Source of the DNA: Aphodosoma sp045126975
GTDB lineage: Bacteria > Bacteroidota > Bacteroidia > Bacteroidales > Paludibacteraceae
DNA: 64,000 nucleotides
Direction of reading: 5' to 3'
NCBI GenBank assembly: GCA_045126975.1
Contig: JBGVPL010000028.1
Coordinates: 24,170-88,169 of the forward strand
Position 1 is the first letter of the stretch, and each line of letters opens with the position of its first letter. Position numbers and translations under genes: made by a program. This document shows positions 47,455-56,698 of the stretch, piece by piece. Below the pieces are notes generated by a model. The model did no database searches, was not told where the DNA came from, and saw nothing but the letters and a program-made list of their open reading frames with translations.

Positions 47455-48354
47455 TTATTTTTGGTAATTTTCGATTTTTAATTTGATAGCTTCCATAAGC
47501 CATTTTGGTGTGCTTGTGGCTCCACAAATGCCTACCGATTCGGCTCCATCAAACCATTTGGAGTCGATTTGTTCGGGAGATGATACAAGATAGGTGTGTG
47601 GATTGACGCTAAGGCATTCGTTGAATAGTACTTTGCCATTGCTGCTCTTGGCTCCTGCAACAAAGAGTACGATGTTGAATTTGGTAGCAAAGGAGCGTAT
47701 ATTTGGTATGCGATTGGCTACATTACGGCAGATAGTATCGTGATATTCAAAGTGTGTACCATTCTCAAGTTGAGAGTCAAGAGTTGAGAGTTGAGAGTTA
47801 TTTTGACTAATTTTTGCTTTTATAACTTCGACCAATTGATTGAACCCTTCTATTGATTTGGTAGTTTGCGAGAAAAGGATGATTGGATGGTTAAAATCTA
47901 TTTTATCTATATCATTTTCGTCTTCAATTACGATTGCATTACCATCTGTTTGTCCTTCGAGACCTATGACCTCAGCATGTCCAATTTTTCCGTATATAAC
48001 GATTTGTGCATCTGGATGTTTGATGTATGCTTGTTTAATTTTTTGTTGTAGTTTAAGTACAACAGGGCATGTGGCATCAATGATTGTTATATTGTTTTTT
48101 TTTGCTAATTCGTAAGTATGTGGAGGTTCTCCATGTGCGCGTAGTAATACTCGTGCATTATGCAAATTTTCTAATTGTGTGTGGTCAATTGTAATTAGTC
48201 CAAGTTTGGTCAATCGTTCTACCTCTTGTCCGTTATGGACTATATCGCCTAAACAATATAATGGTTGCTCTTTTGCTAATTCTGTTTCAGCTGTTGTAGT
48301 AGCTCGCATTACGCCAAAACAGAATCCAGAATTATTGTCAATTTCTATTTTCAT
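47455..48354 (-). CDS. ispH: 4-hydroxy-3-methylbut-2-enyl diphosphate reductase
   Basis: A 299-residue IspH/LytB, last enzyme of the MEP isoprenoid pathway, with a [4Fe-4S] cluster. Seen: SGFCFGVMRA (first Cys), ATCPVVLKL (second), VGICGATSTPKWLME (third), and the active-site HGEPPHTYELA with TKSIEGF. Residues about 183-196 (NNSQLSTLDSQLEN) come from a heptad tract just before HDTICRNVANRI and are absent from normal family members. Confidence 0.96.
   Translation of the reverse strand: MKIEIDNNSGFCFGVMRATTTAETELAKEQPLYCLGDIVHNGQEVERLTKLGLITIDHTQLENLHNARVLLRAHGEPPHTYELAKKNNITIIDATCPVVLKLQQKIKQAYIKHPDAQIVIYGKIGHAEVIGLEGQTDGNAIVIEDENDIDKIDFNHPIILFSQTTKSIEGFNQLVEVIKAKISQNNSQLSTLDSQLENGTHFEYHDTICRNVANRIPNIRSFATKFNIVLFVAGAKSSNGKVLFNECLSVNPHTYLVSSPEQIDSKWFDGAESVGICGATSTPKWLMEAIKLKIENYQK
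47768..47806. repeat. Heptad tract inside ispH
   Basis: Five units of GAGAGTC/AAGAGTT/GAGAGTT, complement of the ACTCTCA family, in frame. Confidence 0.88.
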
Positions 48355-48369
48355 ATTTTAAAATATTAT

Positions 48370-48420
48370 GACCTTGTCCCTATTCCTTGTTCCCTATTCT
48401 TTATTCCTTATTCCTTATTA
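48370..48420. repeat. Heptad tract between ispH and DUF5686 gene
   Basis: Seven units of TCCCTAT/TCCTTGT/TCCCTAT/TCTTTAT/TCCTTAT, complement of the GGAACAG family. It reaches the stop codon of the DUF5686 gene. Confidence 0.92.
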
Positions 48421-50901
48421 AAAGTCTAATCCAACACGCCATTTTATGCCAAAGTTCTGGGCGTCTGGATTTGTACTATTTCTATGAGTTATACGCCAAA
48501 CAAAAGCAATATCTCCTATTTTAAGGATATTAGAGAATCCAAATCCACACTCTATATAAGGCATTTTGTTCCAGCCTTGTTCTTTATTGTATAAATTTGT
48601 AGGTAAAGCTAAAATATTGTCTCCTTTATATTTTTCGCTTAAATATCCATATCCAATATTGAATATAATGTCTTCTCTAATGCCAAGTTTTTTGATGTAT
48701 GGGATATAGCCAAATATATAGCCTCTGGTTTGATAACGAATATTTAATGCAGTATAGTAATCGCTCATTAGCTCCATAGAGCCAAGTAACATGAAGTCGG
48801 TGTCGTGTCGGTAAGATGTGCGTGACGAACGAGCCATTACGAGGGCTGGAAATGGTGCATTACCTACAACGGCATTTGCTTGAAATGCCCAATGTATTTT
48901 TCCAAATCCAAGTGCAGTATGTTGTTGTGCATAAATACCAAATTTACCAAATATATCGTGATAAGGCTCATTTTTAGCTGAGCCTGGTATTTTTATATAA
49001 CCTCCTTCTGCAGTAAGGTGTACGACAGGATATTTGCTATTTAAATATATTCTATGGAAGAAATAATCCAATGAACTTTGTTGCCATGATAAACAGAAGT
49101 CTGTACGTAAGCCAACATGGCTATAATATGGCACTTCTGCTCCTTTATGGATTAGAGGAATAAATCTGTTGCCATAATAGTTTTGAGTAAATGCATTCAG
49201 TCTAAATTTGAATCCAGGTTTTTCGTATTGATATTGTGCATTGATTCGTCCTCGCATGAGCACAGAAACAGGGCGATAAATCATAACCCATGAATTTACA
49301 AGATTTTCAATATCATGTACACGTGATTCTGCGTAAATATCAACATCATCGTAGCCAATGCGTTCTGTTTTGTGGTCGTATGTTAAGGCGAGAATATTGC
49401 GTTTTGTAGGTCCAAAACGCCATTGTATATTACCGCCGTAAGAGAATAGACCTTTGCCAATGAGTTCACCTGCTGTGTTGTATTGATCTTTATGACCATA
49501 TCCTACGTAACCACCAAAGGTGAAATATTTGGCAAATGATTCGCCAGAGCGTAAAGTGATACGAGGTGTGGTTCCTTCTAATTGATTGAAGTGAAAGAGA
49601 TTAAGTATAGGGCCAACGTCGATTTTCCACACATGGAGATATTGATTGAGAATAATATCAATAGCCCAAGATGCGAACTTTTGTATGCGTGTTTGATTGA
49701 GTGAATCAATTTTATTCCATGTCGCTTCGAGTTTGTCATCTATAGGTATTTCAACTTTTTCTTCTTCAGTGCGAATTGTAAGTGTATCTGTAATAGATTT
49801 TGTATTGATATACGAGCGTTCTTCGCTTAATATAGCTCCGAAATATTGCATATTTTTATTTGGGTATAAGTTGACATTCAAACTTAAGCCCTGTTTTTCA
49901 TGATTTGGGAAAATTGTATTTCCTAATGGTGATGTTGTAAATCCATAATTTAGACTATTTATATAATTCACTGATGTGTGTGATGGAATAGTCATATCTG
50001 TTTGGGTGATTGCGTATGTTGCAGAGTCAATCCACATATCACCTTTAAATAGTAAGCCTTGGTTATGTTTTGGTGTAAAACGTATTTGATAATTTTTTCG
50101 TCCGTTTATGTCGATACTATCGGCTAAATATAAGTTGTAATATAATTTTGCGTTTGGTGCAACTGGACTCATAAAATTGCGTCCTAATATGGTAGAATAA
50201 GGTTTATATGGATTTATGTCTGGAGTATATGCTGTAATAATTTGTTGCCAATGTTCGGCAGGAAAAATATTCAATGCATTTTGTTTTGAATCAAAGAGGG
50301 TGGAACTATTGCTGTCTGAGTTTAATTTTAAATTATATATTGATTGATTGATATATACTGGTAGAGAAAAAGTTGTATCTGTTTGTTCGATTGCGCCACT
50401 CATTAAATCTTTAAATAATTTTCGTTGTAGTGCTTTTTGTTTGATATTTGTTAAATTAATTGCTGTAACATTGTTCATCGTTGTTGTTAGATTTATCACA
50501 TTTTCGGGATTATTAACATGACGATTTTCATATACTTTTTTCAATAACAAAATAGCTTCATCTTGTTTCGGTAACGCAATTACTTCATCTAATATAGATA
50601 TATCTTCTTTAAGATATATTCGTATCATTTGGTCTTTGCCATAATCAAGTTTTATTTGGCGTTGTTTATATCCTACAACACTTGCAATCAATGCCCGTTG
50701 AGGTTCATTGCTACGGAGCATAAAAAAACCTTCTTCGTTAGTCGTACAGCCAATATTTGTACCTTTAAACCACACACTTGCAGCTTCTAATGGTTGAGAG
50801 TCTTCTGCTGAAAGTACCTGACCCACAATGACAATATCTTGGGCTTTAATCAGTTGAATAAATAAAAAGGTTAATATAAATAAACAAATTTTTTTTATCA
50901 T
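48418..50901 (-). CDS. DUF5686 outer-membrane protein with carboxypeptidase-like regulatory domain
   Basis: An 827-residue surface protein typical of Bacteroidota. In order: signal peptide (about 1-20), CarboxypepD_reg-like plug domain (IVGQVLSAEDSQPLEAAS, to about 105), the DUF5686 middle, and a C-terminal beta barrel ending WRVGLDF. It is related in layout to SusC-type proteins but lacks a TonB box region that can be recognised. Function is unknown. It follows the AraC gene with a terminator between them. Confidence 0.9.
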   Translation of the reverse strand: MIKKICLFILTFLFIQLIKAQDIVIVGQVLSAEDSQPLEAASVWFKGTNIGCTTNEEGFFMLRSNEPQRALIASVVGYKQRQIKLDYGKDQMIRIYLKEDISILDEVIALPKQDEAILLLKKVYENRHVNNPENVINLTTTMNNVTAINLTNIKQKALQRKLFKDLMSGAIEQTDTTFSLPVYINQSIYNLKLNSDSNSSTLFDSKQNALNIFPAEHWQQIITAYTPDINPYKPYSTILGRNFMSPVAPNAKLYYNLYLADSIDINGRKNYQIRFTPKHNQGLLFKGDMWIDSATYAITQTDMTIPSHTSVNYINSLNYGFTTSPLGNTIFPNHEKQGLSLNVNLYPNKNMQYFGAILSEERSYINTKSITDTLTIRTEEEKVEIPIDDKLEATWNKIDSLNQTRIQKFASWAIDIILNQYLHVWKIDVGPILNLFHFNQLEGTTPRITLRSGESFAKYFTFGGYVGYGHKDQYNTAGELIGKGLFSYGGNIQWRFGPTKRNILALTYDHKTERIGYDDVDIYAESRVHDIENLVNSWVMIYRPVSVLMRGRINAQYQYEKPGFKFRLNAFTQNYYGNRFIPLIHKGAEVPYYSHVGLRTDFCLSWQQSSLDYFFHRIYLNSKYPVVHLTAEGGYIKIPGSAKNEPYHDIFGKFGIYAQQHTALGFGKIHWAFQANAVVGNAPFPALVMARSSRTSYRHDTDFMLLGSMELMSDYYTALNIRYQTRGYIFGYIPYIKKLGIREDIIFNIGYGYLSEKYKGDNILALPTNLYNKEQGWNKMPYIECGFGFSNILKIGDIAFVWRITHRNSTNPDAQNFGIKWRVGLDF

Positions 50902-50924
50902 GGTAAATAGATATTTTGAGTAAT

Positions 50925-50963
50925 AAAAAAGGAGATATGAATTTGTAATTCAATCTCCTTTTT
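50925..50963. terminator. Terminator after araC-type gene
   Basis: Stem AAAAAGGAGAT(AT)GAATT against AATTCAATCTCCTTTTT; on the minus strand it follows the AraC stop within 10 bases. Confidence 0.85.
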
Positions 50964-50969
50964 ATGATA

Positions 50970-51818
50970 TTATTTATGTTTGTTTCTGTATTCGCGTGGT
51001 GTCATAATTTGACGTTTGCGAAAGAATGTACTAAACTGAGCTGTATCTGAAAAACCAAGTATTTCTGCAATTTTTGCAATAGAATAATTGGTTGTAGTTA
51101 GCAATTCTTGCGCTTTCTTTAAGCGTATATCCATCTGATATTGGGCAGGAGATGTACCCATATTTTCTTTAAAGATGCGACGGAATAAAGAATAGCTTAT
51201 TCCAATGCGTTTAGCTATTTCTTCTGGGCTGATTTTAGCTGTTGTATCATGGCGTAATATTTCGACGGCGGTATTTATTTTTTCAATAGTTGGATTTGTT
51301 TTTTCGTGGTAATTGAGTAGTTTGTAGTTTGCGATGCTTAGTGCAAGAAACAAAGAGGTGTTTAATACTGCTTGCGAACCATTTTTGTTTTCTTTTAATA
51401 TATGTAGCATATTGTCGAATATGTTCTCGATTACCACATTTTGCCCGATATTGGCGATAGGTGATTTTTGGAAAAGATCAATTTTTTCGAGAAACAATGT
51501 ATATTGCATACAAACTACAGATATGTGGTAATATGAAGTCTGTTTTCCTATTGTTGGCGTAAATTTTACTTTTTCGCCTGATTTAATTATGGCGATATAT
51601 CCTACTTTTATCTCTTGTTGAATATTATTTGATTCGTATATGCCTTCTCCTTCTGTTATATATAAGAAGTCGTAGCTGTTAGCATGCTTTTTTGTTTCAA
51701 TTGTGATTGTTTGATAATTTTCAGGTTTTATGGTTTTGTATATTACCGAATTGCATTTGCAATCGTATGCATCACTTTTGTTATTTTGGTTGATGCTTGT
51801 AGTGTTGTAAAAATCCAT
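50970..51818 (-). CDS. AraC family transcriptional regulator
   Basis: A 282-residue regulator: N-terminal cupin-like sensor domain (about 30-140) and C-terminal double HTH (about 185-282) with ISPEEIAKRIGISYSLFRRIFKENMGTSPAQYQMDIRLKKAQELL written in the family as helix pair one, and IAEILGFSDTAQFSTFFRKR as helix pair two. Targets cannot be read; the DUF5686 gene downstream is one candidate. Its promoter region is in the AT-rich spacer up to 51979. Confidence 0.93.
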   Translation of the reverse strand: MDFYNTTSINQNNKSDAYDCKCNSVIYKTIKPENYQTITIETKKHANSYDFLYITEGEGIYESNNIQQEIKVGYIAIIKSGEKVKFTPTIGKQTSYYHISVVCMQYTLFLEKIDLFQKSPIANIGQNVVIENIFDNMLHILKENKNGSQAVLNTSLFLALSIANYKLLNYHEKTNPTIEKINTAVEILRHDTTAKISPEEIAKRIGISYSLFRRIFKENMGTSPAQYQMDIRLKKAQELLTTTNYSIAKIAEILGFSDTAQFSTFFRKRQIMTPREYRNKHK

Positions 51819-51864
51819 TTTATAAATTTGCTAATAGTTTTAGTATAAATTTTGTTTGCTGTTG

Positions 51865-51872
51865 CAAATTTA
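51865..51872 (-). promoter_or_regulatory. araC-type gene promoter, -7 box
   Basis: TAAATTTG followed by CAAC on the minus strand, 47 bases before the start codon; one of two such boxes in an AT-rich spacer, hence modest confidence. Confidence 0.45.
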
Positions 51873-51979
51873 TAAATTTTTGTTGATATTAACAAACTTT
51901 TTGTGTTAAATGTTTGTTTTTGTTATTTTTGATATGGTTGTTTTGCTATTGTTTTTAATTTACGATGATTTTGTGTTTT

Positions 51980-53158
51980 TTACCATATAATTTTGTCTAT
52001 AATGCTATTTAAATATGCTATGGTAATTCCGTAGTTTGTTATTTTTGTTTTGTGCGTTTTAACATCTTTAATTCTATTTAACATTTGAGTGCGATTAAAC
52101 ATACATGCGCCACAATGAATGATGAGGTCATATTGTGATAAATCTACATTCCAATCGTTGCCTGAAACGATATCAAATTTAATATTTGGATCAATTTTTT
52201 TATGTATAAGAGCAGGTATTTTTTCTCTACCTATGTCTTCTGCCAATGGGGCATGTGAGCAGGCTTCAGCAATCAATATTCGGCTATTTGAATTTAATGT
52301 TGAGAGCACTTCTGCCCCTTTTATAAATTCATCAATATCTCCTTTCCAACGCGCAAAAAGTACCGAAAATGATGTCAATTTTGACTCTTCGGGTTTTTGT
52401 TCATATACCGTTTTGAAATCTTGCGAATCTGTAACAATTAGTGCTGGTGTTGTTTTTAATGTTTCAAGTGTTTGAGTGAATTTTTGTGTTGTTGTGCATA
52501 TTGTCGTACAACCATAGTCCAATAATTCACGAATAGTTTGTACTTGAGGCAAAATCAATCTGCCTTTAGGGGCTTGAATGTCTTGAGGCATTACCAATAC
52601 CACAGTGTCGGTTGGTTTTACAAGATGAGTTACGATTGAAAGGTCTTGTTGGTATTGCGATTGTACAAAACCTATTGCTTTCAACACTTCTTCACGTCCT
52701 TCATTGCAAGCGATATTTATCTCAATCAATTCATCTATTCCGAATATCTTTTTTATATCTCGTGTCTCACATCTCGTGTCTCGCATCTTATTAAATACCA
52801 ACAACGCCTTGCTCCTCTCTTTTATCAATCCAAACCATCTCACTGCCTCTTGTAGTTCTTCTTTCTTTTCAAATAACGTACTTGGTACGACAAAAATTGC
52901 GATATCGCAACGTTTTAATACCTCTTTAGTTTTTGTAACTCGCATTTCGCCAAGTGCGCCCTCATCATCATAACCAGCAGTATCAATGAACACACAGGCA
53001 CCTAACCCATTTATTTCAATAGGTTTACTCACAGGGTCGGTAGTAGTTCCAGCCACAGGGCTCACGATACTAACATCTTGTCCAGTTAGCATATTTACTA
53101 ATGACGATTTTCCTGCATTGCGAGGTCCAAATATCCCTATGTACGTTTTTTCTGTCAT
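51980..53158 (-). CDS. hydF: [FeFe]-hydrogenase maturation GTPase HydF
   Basis: A 392-residue HydF, the scaffold that carries the 2Fe subcluster to HydA. Seen: P-loop GPRNAGKSSLVNML, AGTTTDPV and DTAGYDDEG of the GTPase domain, a middle dimerisation domain, and the C-terminal iron-sulphur ligands EACSHAP and IIHCGACMFNR. HydE, HydG and HydA are not in this window. ACGAGAC heptads add about 12 residues (RDTRCETRD, near 125-136) in the GTPase domain where the NKMD-type base-recognition loop ends (FNKM), so the guanine site should be checked. Confidence 0.96.
   Translation of the reverse strand: MTEKTYIGIFGPRNAGKSSLVNMLTGQDVSIVSPVAGTTTDPVSKPIEINGLGACVFIDTAGYDDEGALGEMRVTKTKEVLKRCDIAIFVVPSTLFEKKEELQEAVRWFGLIKERSKALLVFNKMRDTRCETRDIKKIFGIDELIEINIACNEGREEVLKAIGFVQSQYQQDLSIVTHLVKPTDTVVLVMPQDIQAPKGRLILPQVQTIRELLDYGCTTICTTTQKFTQTLETLKTTPALIVTDSQDFKTVYEQKPEESKLTSFSVLFARWKGDIDEFIKGAEVLSTLNSNSRILIAEACSHAPLAEDIGREKIPALIHKKIDPNIKFDIVSGNDWNVDLSQYDLIIHCGACMFNRTQMLNRIKDVKTHKTKITNYGITIAYLNSIIDKIIW
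52757..52793. repeat. Heptad tract inside hydF
   Basis: Five units of TCTCGTG/TCTCACA/TCTCGTG/TCTCGCA, complement of ACGAGAC, in frame directly after the FNKM residues. Confidence 0.88.
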
Positions 53159-53159
53159 T

Positions 53160-53198
53160 TAATTTTTAATTCTTAATTTTCAACTCTCAATTTCTAAC
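53160..53198. repeat. Heptad tract at rimM 3' end
   Basis: Five to six units TTTTTAA/TTCTTAA/TTTTCAA/CTCTCAA/TTTCTAA. It covers the rimM stop codon. Confidence 0.82.
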
Positions 53199-53692
53199 AA
53201 TCCTTCAGGTATTTCTACAATCATGGTGTGCTTATCTGCATCTAAATCCAATACTTCTACGGCTCCAACAGGTACGAGTGCATCATTGTCAAGCACAAAT
53301 AATACATTGGCGGTTGAATCATCAATCTCTACGATTTGCCCGATTATTTGTCTTTGTGGAGTCAACATAGTGAAACCTACATAGTAGTTTATCGACATTT
53401 CATCGTTTTCATCCTCTCTGAGAGCCTCTTTCTTTACGTATGCCTTTTTACCGAAAAATGGACGTATGTGTTCCTCTGTGTCAATATCTTCAAACAATAC
53501 AAGTGCCACAGAATCACTTTTATATCGGTAATCTTCGATGAAAAATGGCACAAATATACCTTCAATATCAACGATAATATATGGCGTGTCTTCAAGGTCG
53601 AAATCAATATTTAATTCCAAATTGATTTCGCCCTTGATGCCATGTGTTTTTCCAAAAACACCTATTGGAGCTATTTCTTCTAAACGAATCAT
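53180..53692 (-). CDS. rimM: Ribosome maturation factor RimM
   Basis: A 170-residue RimM needed for 30S head assembly. Seen: PIGVFGKTHGIKGEINLEL (N-terminal RimM domain, GxTHGxxGE) and the PRC-barrel part with YVGFTMLTPQRQIIGQIVEIDD and LVPVGAVEVLDLDADKHTMIVEIPEGLLE. The C-terminal IES lies in a heptad tract. Not adjacent to rpsP or trmD, as is common in Bacteroidota. Confidence 0.95.
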   Translation of the reverse strand: MIRLEEIAPIGVFGKTHGIKGEINLELNIDFDLEDTPYIIVDIEGIFVPFFIEDYRYKSDSVALVLFEDIDTEEHIRPFFGKKAYVKKEALREDENDEMSINYYVGFTMLTPQRQIIGQIVEIDDSTANVLFVLDNDALVPVGAVEVLDLDADKHTMIVEIPEGLLEIES

Positions 53693-53700
53693 AATTGTTT

Positions 53701-53797
53701 TTAGTAGAAAGTATTAAGTCGTAAGTAAAAAGATTTTTATTGAAAAATAGTGAAATAGTCTTATGACTTACTACTTTTTACTTACTGCTTTTGGTAA
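53701..53797. repeat. Heptad hairpin between rimM and lgt
   Basis: Left arm AGTAGAA/AGTATTA/AGTCGTA/AGTAAAA and right arm ATGACTT/ACTACTT/TTTACTT/ACTGCTT are complementary in family. The right arm enters the lgt 3' end. Confidence 0.8.
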
Positions 53798-54622
53798 GTG
53801 ATATTCCACAGGACCTTTTATTAATGCGCGCACAACAAGTATTGCGCCAAAAATAATAAATGGCACTGACAACCATTGTCCCATGTTATATGTCATTTCT
53901 ACTTCAAAGTCCGATTGTGGATTTTTGATTATTTCAATAATTTGTCTCGAAATAAAGATGCCTAAAAAACCTACGCCTGTTAATAAACCATTGTATTTGC
54001 CTGCATCTTTTTTCCAATACATCCAGTATAATAGGAAGAATACTAAAAGGTAAGCTAATGACTCATAAAGCTGAGTAGGGTGGCATGCCAGCAAATTGCC
54101 AGCGTCATCATAAAATCGTTCTGCACCACGAACAAACACGAATCCCCATGGCAAATCTGTCGGTTCGCCATAAATTTCTGAGTTCATTAAGTTGCCGATA
54201 CGAATCAAGCAAGCAACGAACGCCGAGCCTATAAACACGCGGTCGGTGAGCCAAAAGAAACTTACTCTTGTCATGTATTTGGTTAGTAGCCAAGCAGTCA
54301 ACACCATAGCGGCTGCACCACCATGTGAAGCTAATCCACCGCGCCAAACCATGAATATTTCTAATGGATGTTGTGAGTAATATGCCCAATCGTAGAAAAA
54401 CACGTGTCCTAAGCGTGAGCCTATGATTACAGCCAAAATAAAATAGACAAACACCTTGTCGAGCCACTCTTCAGGAGCACCATCATGTTTGAAAGTTTTA
54501 CCAATAATATTGATGGCAATAAAGAACCCAAGTGCATAAATCACTCCATACCAACGTATTTCAAGTGGTCCGAGCGATAATGCCACGGGATTCACATCCC
54601 ATATAATACTTAATAAATCCAT
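53771..54622 (-). CDS. lgt: Prolipoprotein diacylglyceryl transferase
   Basis: A 283-residue inner-membrane Lgt that transfers diacylglycerol to the lipobox cysteine of lipoproteins. Seen: seven hydrophobic helices, SRLGHVFFYDW, WRGGLASHGG (catalytic His region), LIRIGNLMNSEIYGEPT (Lgt signature) and HPTQLYESL. The length is usual. Its clients here include the FKBP and M28 lipoproteins. Confidence 0.97.
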   Translation of the reverse strand: MDLLSIIWDVNPVALSLGPLEIRWYGVIYALGFFIAINIIGKTFKHDGAPEEWLDKVFVYFILAVIIGSRLGHVFFYDWAYYSQHPLEIFMVWRGGLASHGGAAAMVLTAWLLTKYMTRVSFFWLTDRVFIGSAFVACLIRIGNLMNSEIYGEPTDLPWGFVFVRGAERFYDDAGNLLACHPTQLYESLAYLLVFFLLYWMYWKKDAGKYNGLLTGVGFLGIFISRQIIEIIKNPQSDFEVEMTYNMGQWLSVPFIIFGAILVVRALIKGPVEYHLPKAVSKK

Positions 54623-54625
54623 AAT

Positions 54626-54730
54626 TAAAGTTGAGAGTTTAGAGATTAAAGTTTAGAGATTAGAGTTTAGAGATTAGAGATGAGAACCGAATGGTTCTCT
54701 CAACTCTAAACTTTTAACTATCAACTTTTT
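54626..54730. repeat. Heptad hairpin between lgt and CofE-like gene
   Basis: Left arm of about seven AGAGATT/AGAGTTT units, core GAGAACCGAATGGTTCTC (a perfect 7-bp stem with GAAT loop), right arm CAACTCT/AAACTTT/TAACTAT/CAACTTT. The right end covers the CofE-like stop codon. Confidence 0.92.
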
Positions 54731-55416
54731 CTTCTTACAATCGCAATCGGAGTTTGTTGTGAAGATTGTCCGAGAGGATTATCTTTAAACAATGCTTTCA
54801 AGAATTTTTCGTCCAACGATTTGCTTGATTTACCGAGAATATCCACATTCAAGTCGTTAGCATCCAATACGATAAATTCATTGCCCAATTTCTCTTTCAT
54901 TTGGCGAGCCACCTTATCTGGATTTTTAGGTGCCATTTTAGCGTATTGGTTGTATGGTGGGAGTGTATATTCGCATGGTCCGTCAATAGCGTATGCTCTT
55001 TGACCACACACTTTGTAGAATGCACCGCGCACACCGAAAGGTTTTGTCACCGCAGCAGCCAAACAGCCAAGCAAAATACGAGGAATACCCACATCCTCAA
55101 TAGCCAATTGCATTGTGTAAGGGCTACCCAAACCAATACCGTATGGTGATTTATATACAAATTTCACCAAAAACTTCGCCAACCACGATGGGTGAATGTC
55201 GTTGATGTGGAATGAACGACCTTGTGTGATAGCCACAATTTTTTCACTACAGAAGATAATATCACCCTCTTGGCGAATATCTTTTGTATATTTATCAACA
55301 ACCTCGCCGAGGTCATCTTCGCGCATTACAACATGTGTTTTCACAGGAATACGCAAATACTCAACGCCATCAATTGTAATGGCTAATTTTTTTCCTTCGT
55401 TAGCTTGAAATTCCAT
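54721..55416 (-). CDS. CofE-like F420-0:gamma-glutamyl ligase family protein
   Basis: A 231-residue protein of the F420_ligase (PF01996) family. Seen: GDIIFCSEKIVAITQGR (metal/GTP site), SPYGIGLGSPYTMQLAI, KPFGVRGAFYKVCG and AIDGPCEYTLPPYNQYA. In F420 producers CofE adds glutamate to F420-0; Bacteroidales are not known to make F420, so this homologue must do something else. It stands alone between heptad hairpin and the metallo-hydrolase gene. Confidence 0.85.
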   Translation of the reverse strand: MEFQANEGKKLAITIDGVEYLRIPVKTHVVMREDDLGEVVDKYTKDIRQEGDIIFCSEKIVAITQGRSFHINDIHPSWLAKFLVKFVYKSPYGIGLGSPYTMQLAIEDVGIPRILLGCLAAAVTKPFGVRGAFYKVCGQRAYAIDGPCEYTLPPYNQYAKMAPKNPDKVARQMKEKLGNEFIVLDANDLNVDILGKSSKSLDEKFLKALFKDNPLGQSSQQTPIAIVRRKS

Positions 55417-55439
55417 AATATTTATTTTTTTATTGATTA

Positions 55440-56078
55440 TTATAAAAAAGGATTGTTCGTTTTTTCGTCTCCAATTGTTGTGTATGGTCCATGTCCTGGA
55501 TATACAACGGTCTCTTCTGGCAATGTTATCAATTTTTCTTGGATTGATTTTATCAAAGTTGCGTATGAGCCACCTTCTAAGTCAGTGCGTCCGATTGAGC
55601 CTGCAAATAGTGAGTCACCTGAAATGAGCCATCCCACCGATGGAATATAAAAACAGACTCCACCGCGCGAATGCCCTGGCGTATGTATCACTTCAATTCT
55701 ATCTTCGCCCAACATCAGCGTATCGTCATCACTCAAATATCCGCCCAATTTCACCGTTTTCACCTCAACGGGCAATCCAAACATCTTTGCCTGCATCCCG
55801 ATTTGAGCCAATAAAGCCTCGTCGTCGGCATGCGCCATAGGTTGCACGCCGTAACGCTCAGCAGCCCAAGCATTGCCAAAACAATGGTCAAGGTGTGCGT
55901 GAGTATTTAATAAATATTTGATTTTTAGATTATTTTCTGCGATAAAACTTTCAATTCTCTCCTCCTCTTGTGGAAACAAAGCCCCACAATCCACTATCGC
56001 AGCCTCTTTCGACACTTCGTCCCACACCACGTATGTGTTCTCTTGAAATGGATTATTTTGTATCTGTTTTATCTTCAT
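55440..56078 (-). CDS. MBL-fold metallo-hydrolase (glyoxalase II-like)
   Basis: A 212-residue metallo-beta-lactamase-fold hydrolase. Seen: LNTHAHLDHCFGNAWAA (HxHxDH metal motif), HTPGHSRGGVCFY, SGDSLFAGSIGRTD (bridging Asp) and YPGHGPYT (last His). The layout is that of glyoxalase II-like thioesterases; the substrate is not certain. The start overlaps the rsmG stop by 4 bases, so it is co-transcribed with rsmG. Confidence 0.93.
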   Translation of the reverse strand: MKIKQIQNNPFQENTYVVWDEVSKEAAIVDCGALFPQEEERIESFIAENNLKIKYLLNTHAHLDHCFGNAWAAERYGVQPMAHADDEALLAQIGMQAKMFGLPVEVKTVKLGGYLSDDDTLMLGEDRIEVIHTPGHSRGGVCFYIPSVGWLISGDSLFAGSIGRTDLEGGSYATLIKSIQEKLITLPEETVVYPGHGPYTTIGDEKTNNPFL

Positions 56079-56695
56079 AATGGCAAGTAAACACCTTTTT
56101 TAGTTTCAAAAAATTCTTCGCTAAAAAACTCGCTTATATTATATAAGGTGGAAATATTTTTGAATGGTGCAACTTCGTGTTGCAATTCGCCACCTTTTAG
56201 GCAAATTAGACCGTTTGGTAACGCATTTTTGCCTTTCCCAGCCACATTTTTCTTTGTCAATTTCACCAAATCAGCCAAAGGCATCACAGCTCGCGAAACC
56301 ACAAAATCATATTTCTCTTTCACATTTTCCATTCTTTCGTGTTGGAATGTTACGTTTGTAAGTCCAATAGCAGTTGCCACCTCTTGTGCTACACGTACTT
56401 TTTTACCTATCGAATCTACCAAATGAAACTTACATTCAGGGAACATAATTGCCAACGGAATACCAGGAAAACCACCTCCTGTACCCACATCAACCAACGT
56501 AGTGCCCGGCTGGAAACGCAATATTTTGGCTATCGCAAGCGAGTGCAAGACATGATGTTCGTACAGATTATCAATGTCTTTGCGCGAAATTACATTGATT
56601 TTGCTATTCCAATCTTTGTATAATTCAAAAAGCGCAGCATACTGTTCTTTTTGTTTTTCGGTCAAATTTGGGAAATACTTTAATATTTTGTCCAT
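56075..56695 (-). CDS. rsmG: 16S rRNA m7G527 methyltransferase RsmG
   Basis: A 206-residue SAM-dependent methyltransferase for G527 of 16S rRNA. Seen: WNSKINVISRKDIDNLYEHHVLHSLA (family N-terminal block), LVDVGTGGGFPGIPLAI (SAM motif I), FHLVDSIGKKVR and VVSRAVMPLADLV. First gene of the short minus-strand operon with the MBL hydrolase. Confidence 0.97.
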   Translation of the reverse strand: MDKILKYFPNLTEKQKEQYAALFELYKDWNSKINVISRKDIDNLYEHHVLHSLAIAKILRFQPGTTLVDVGTGGGFPGIPLAIMFPECKFHLVDSIGKKVRVAQEVATAIGLTNVTFQHERMENVKEKYDFVVSRAVMPLADLVKLTKKNVAGKGKNALPNGLICLKGGELQHEVAPFKNISTLYNISEFFSEEFFETKKGVYLPL

Positions 56696-56698
56696 AAG

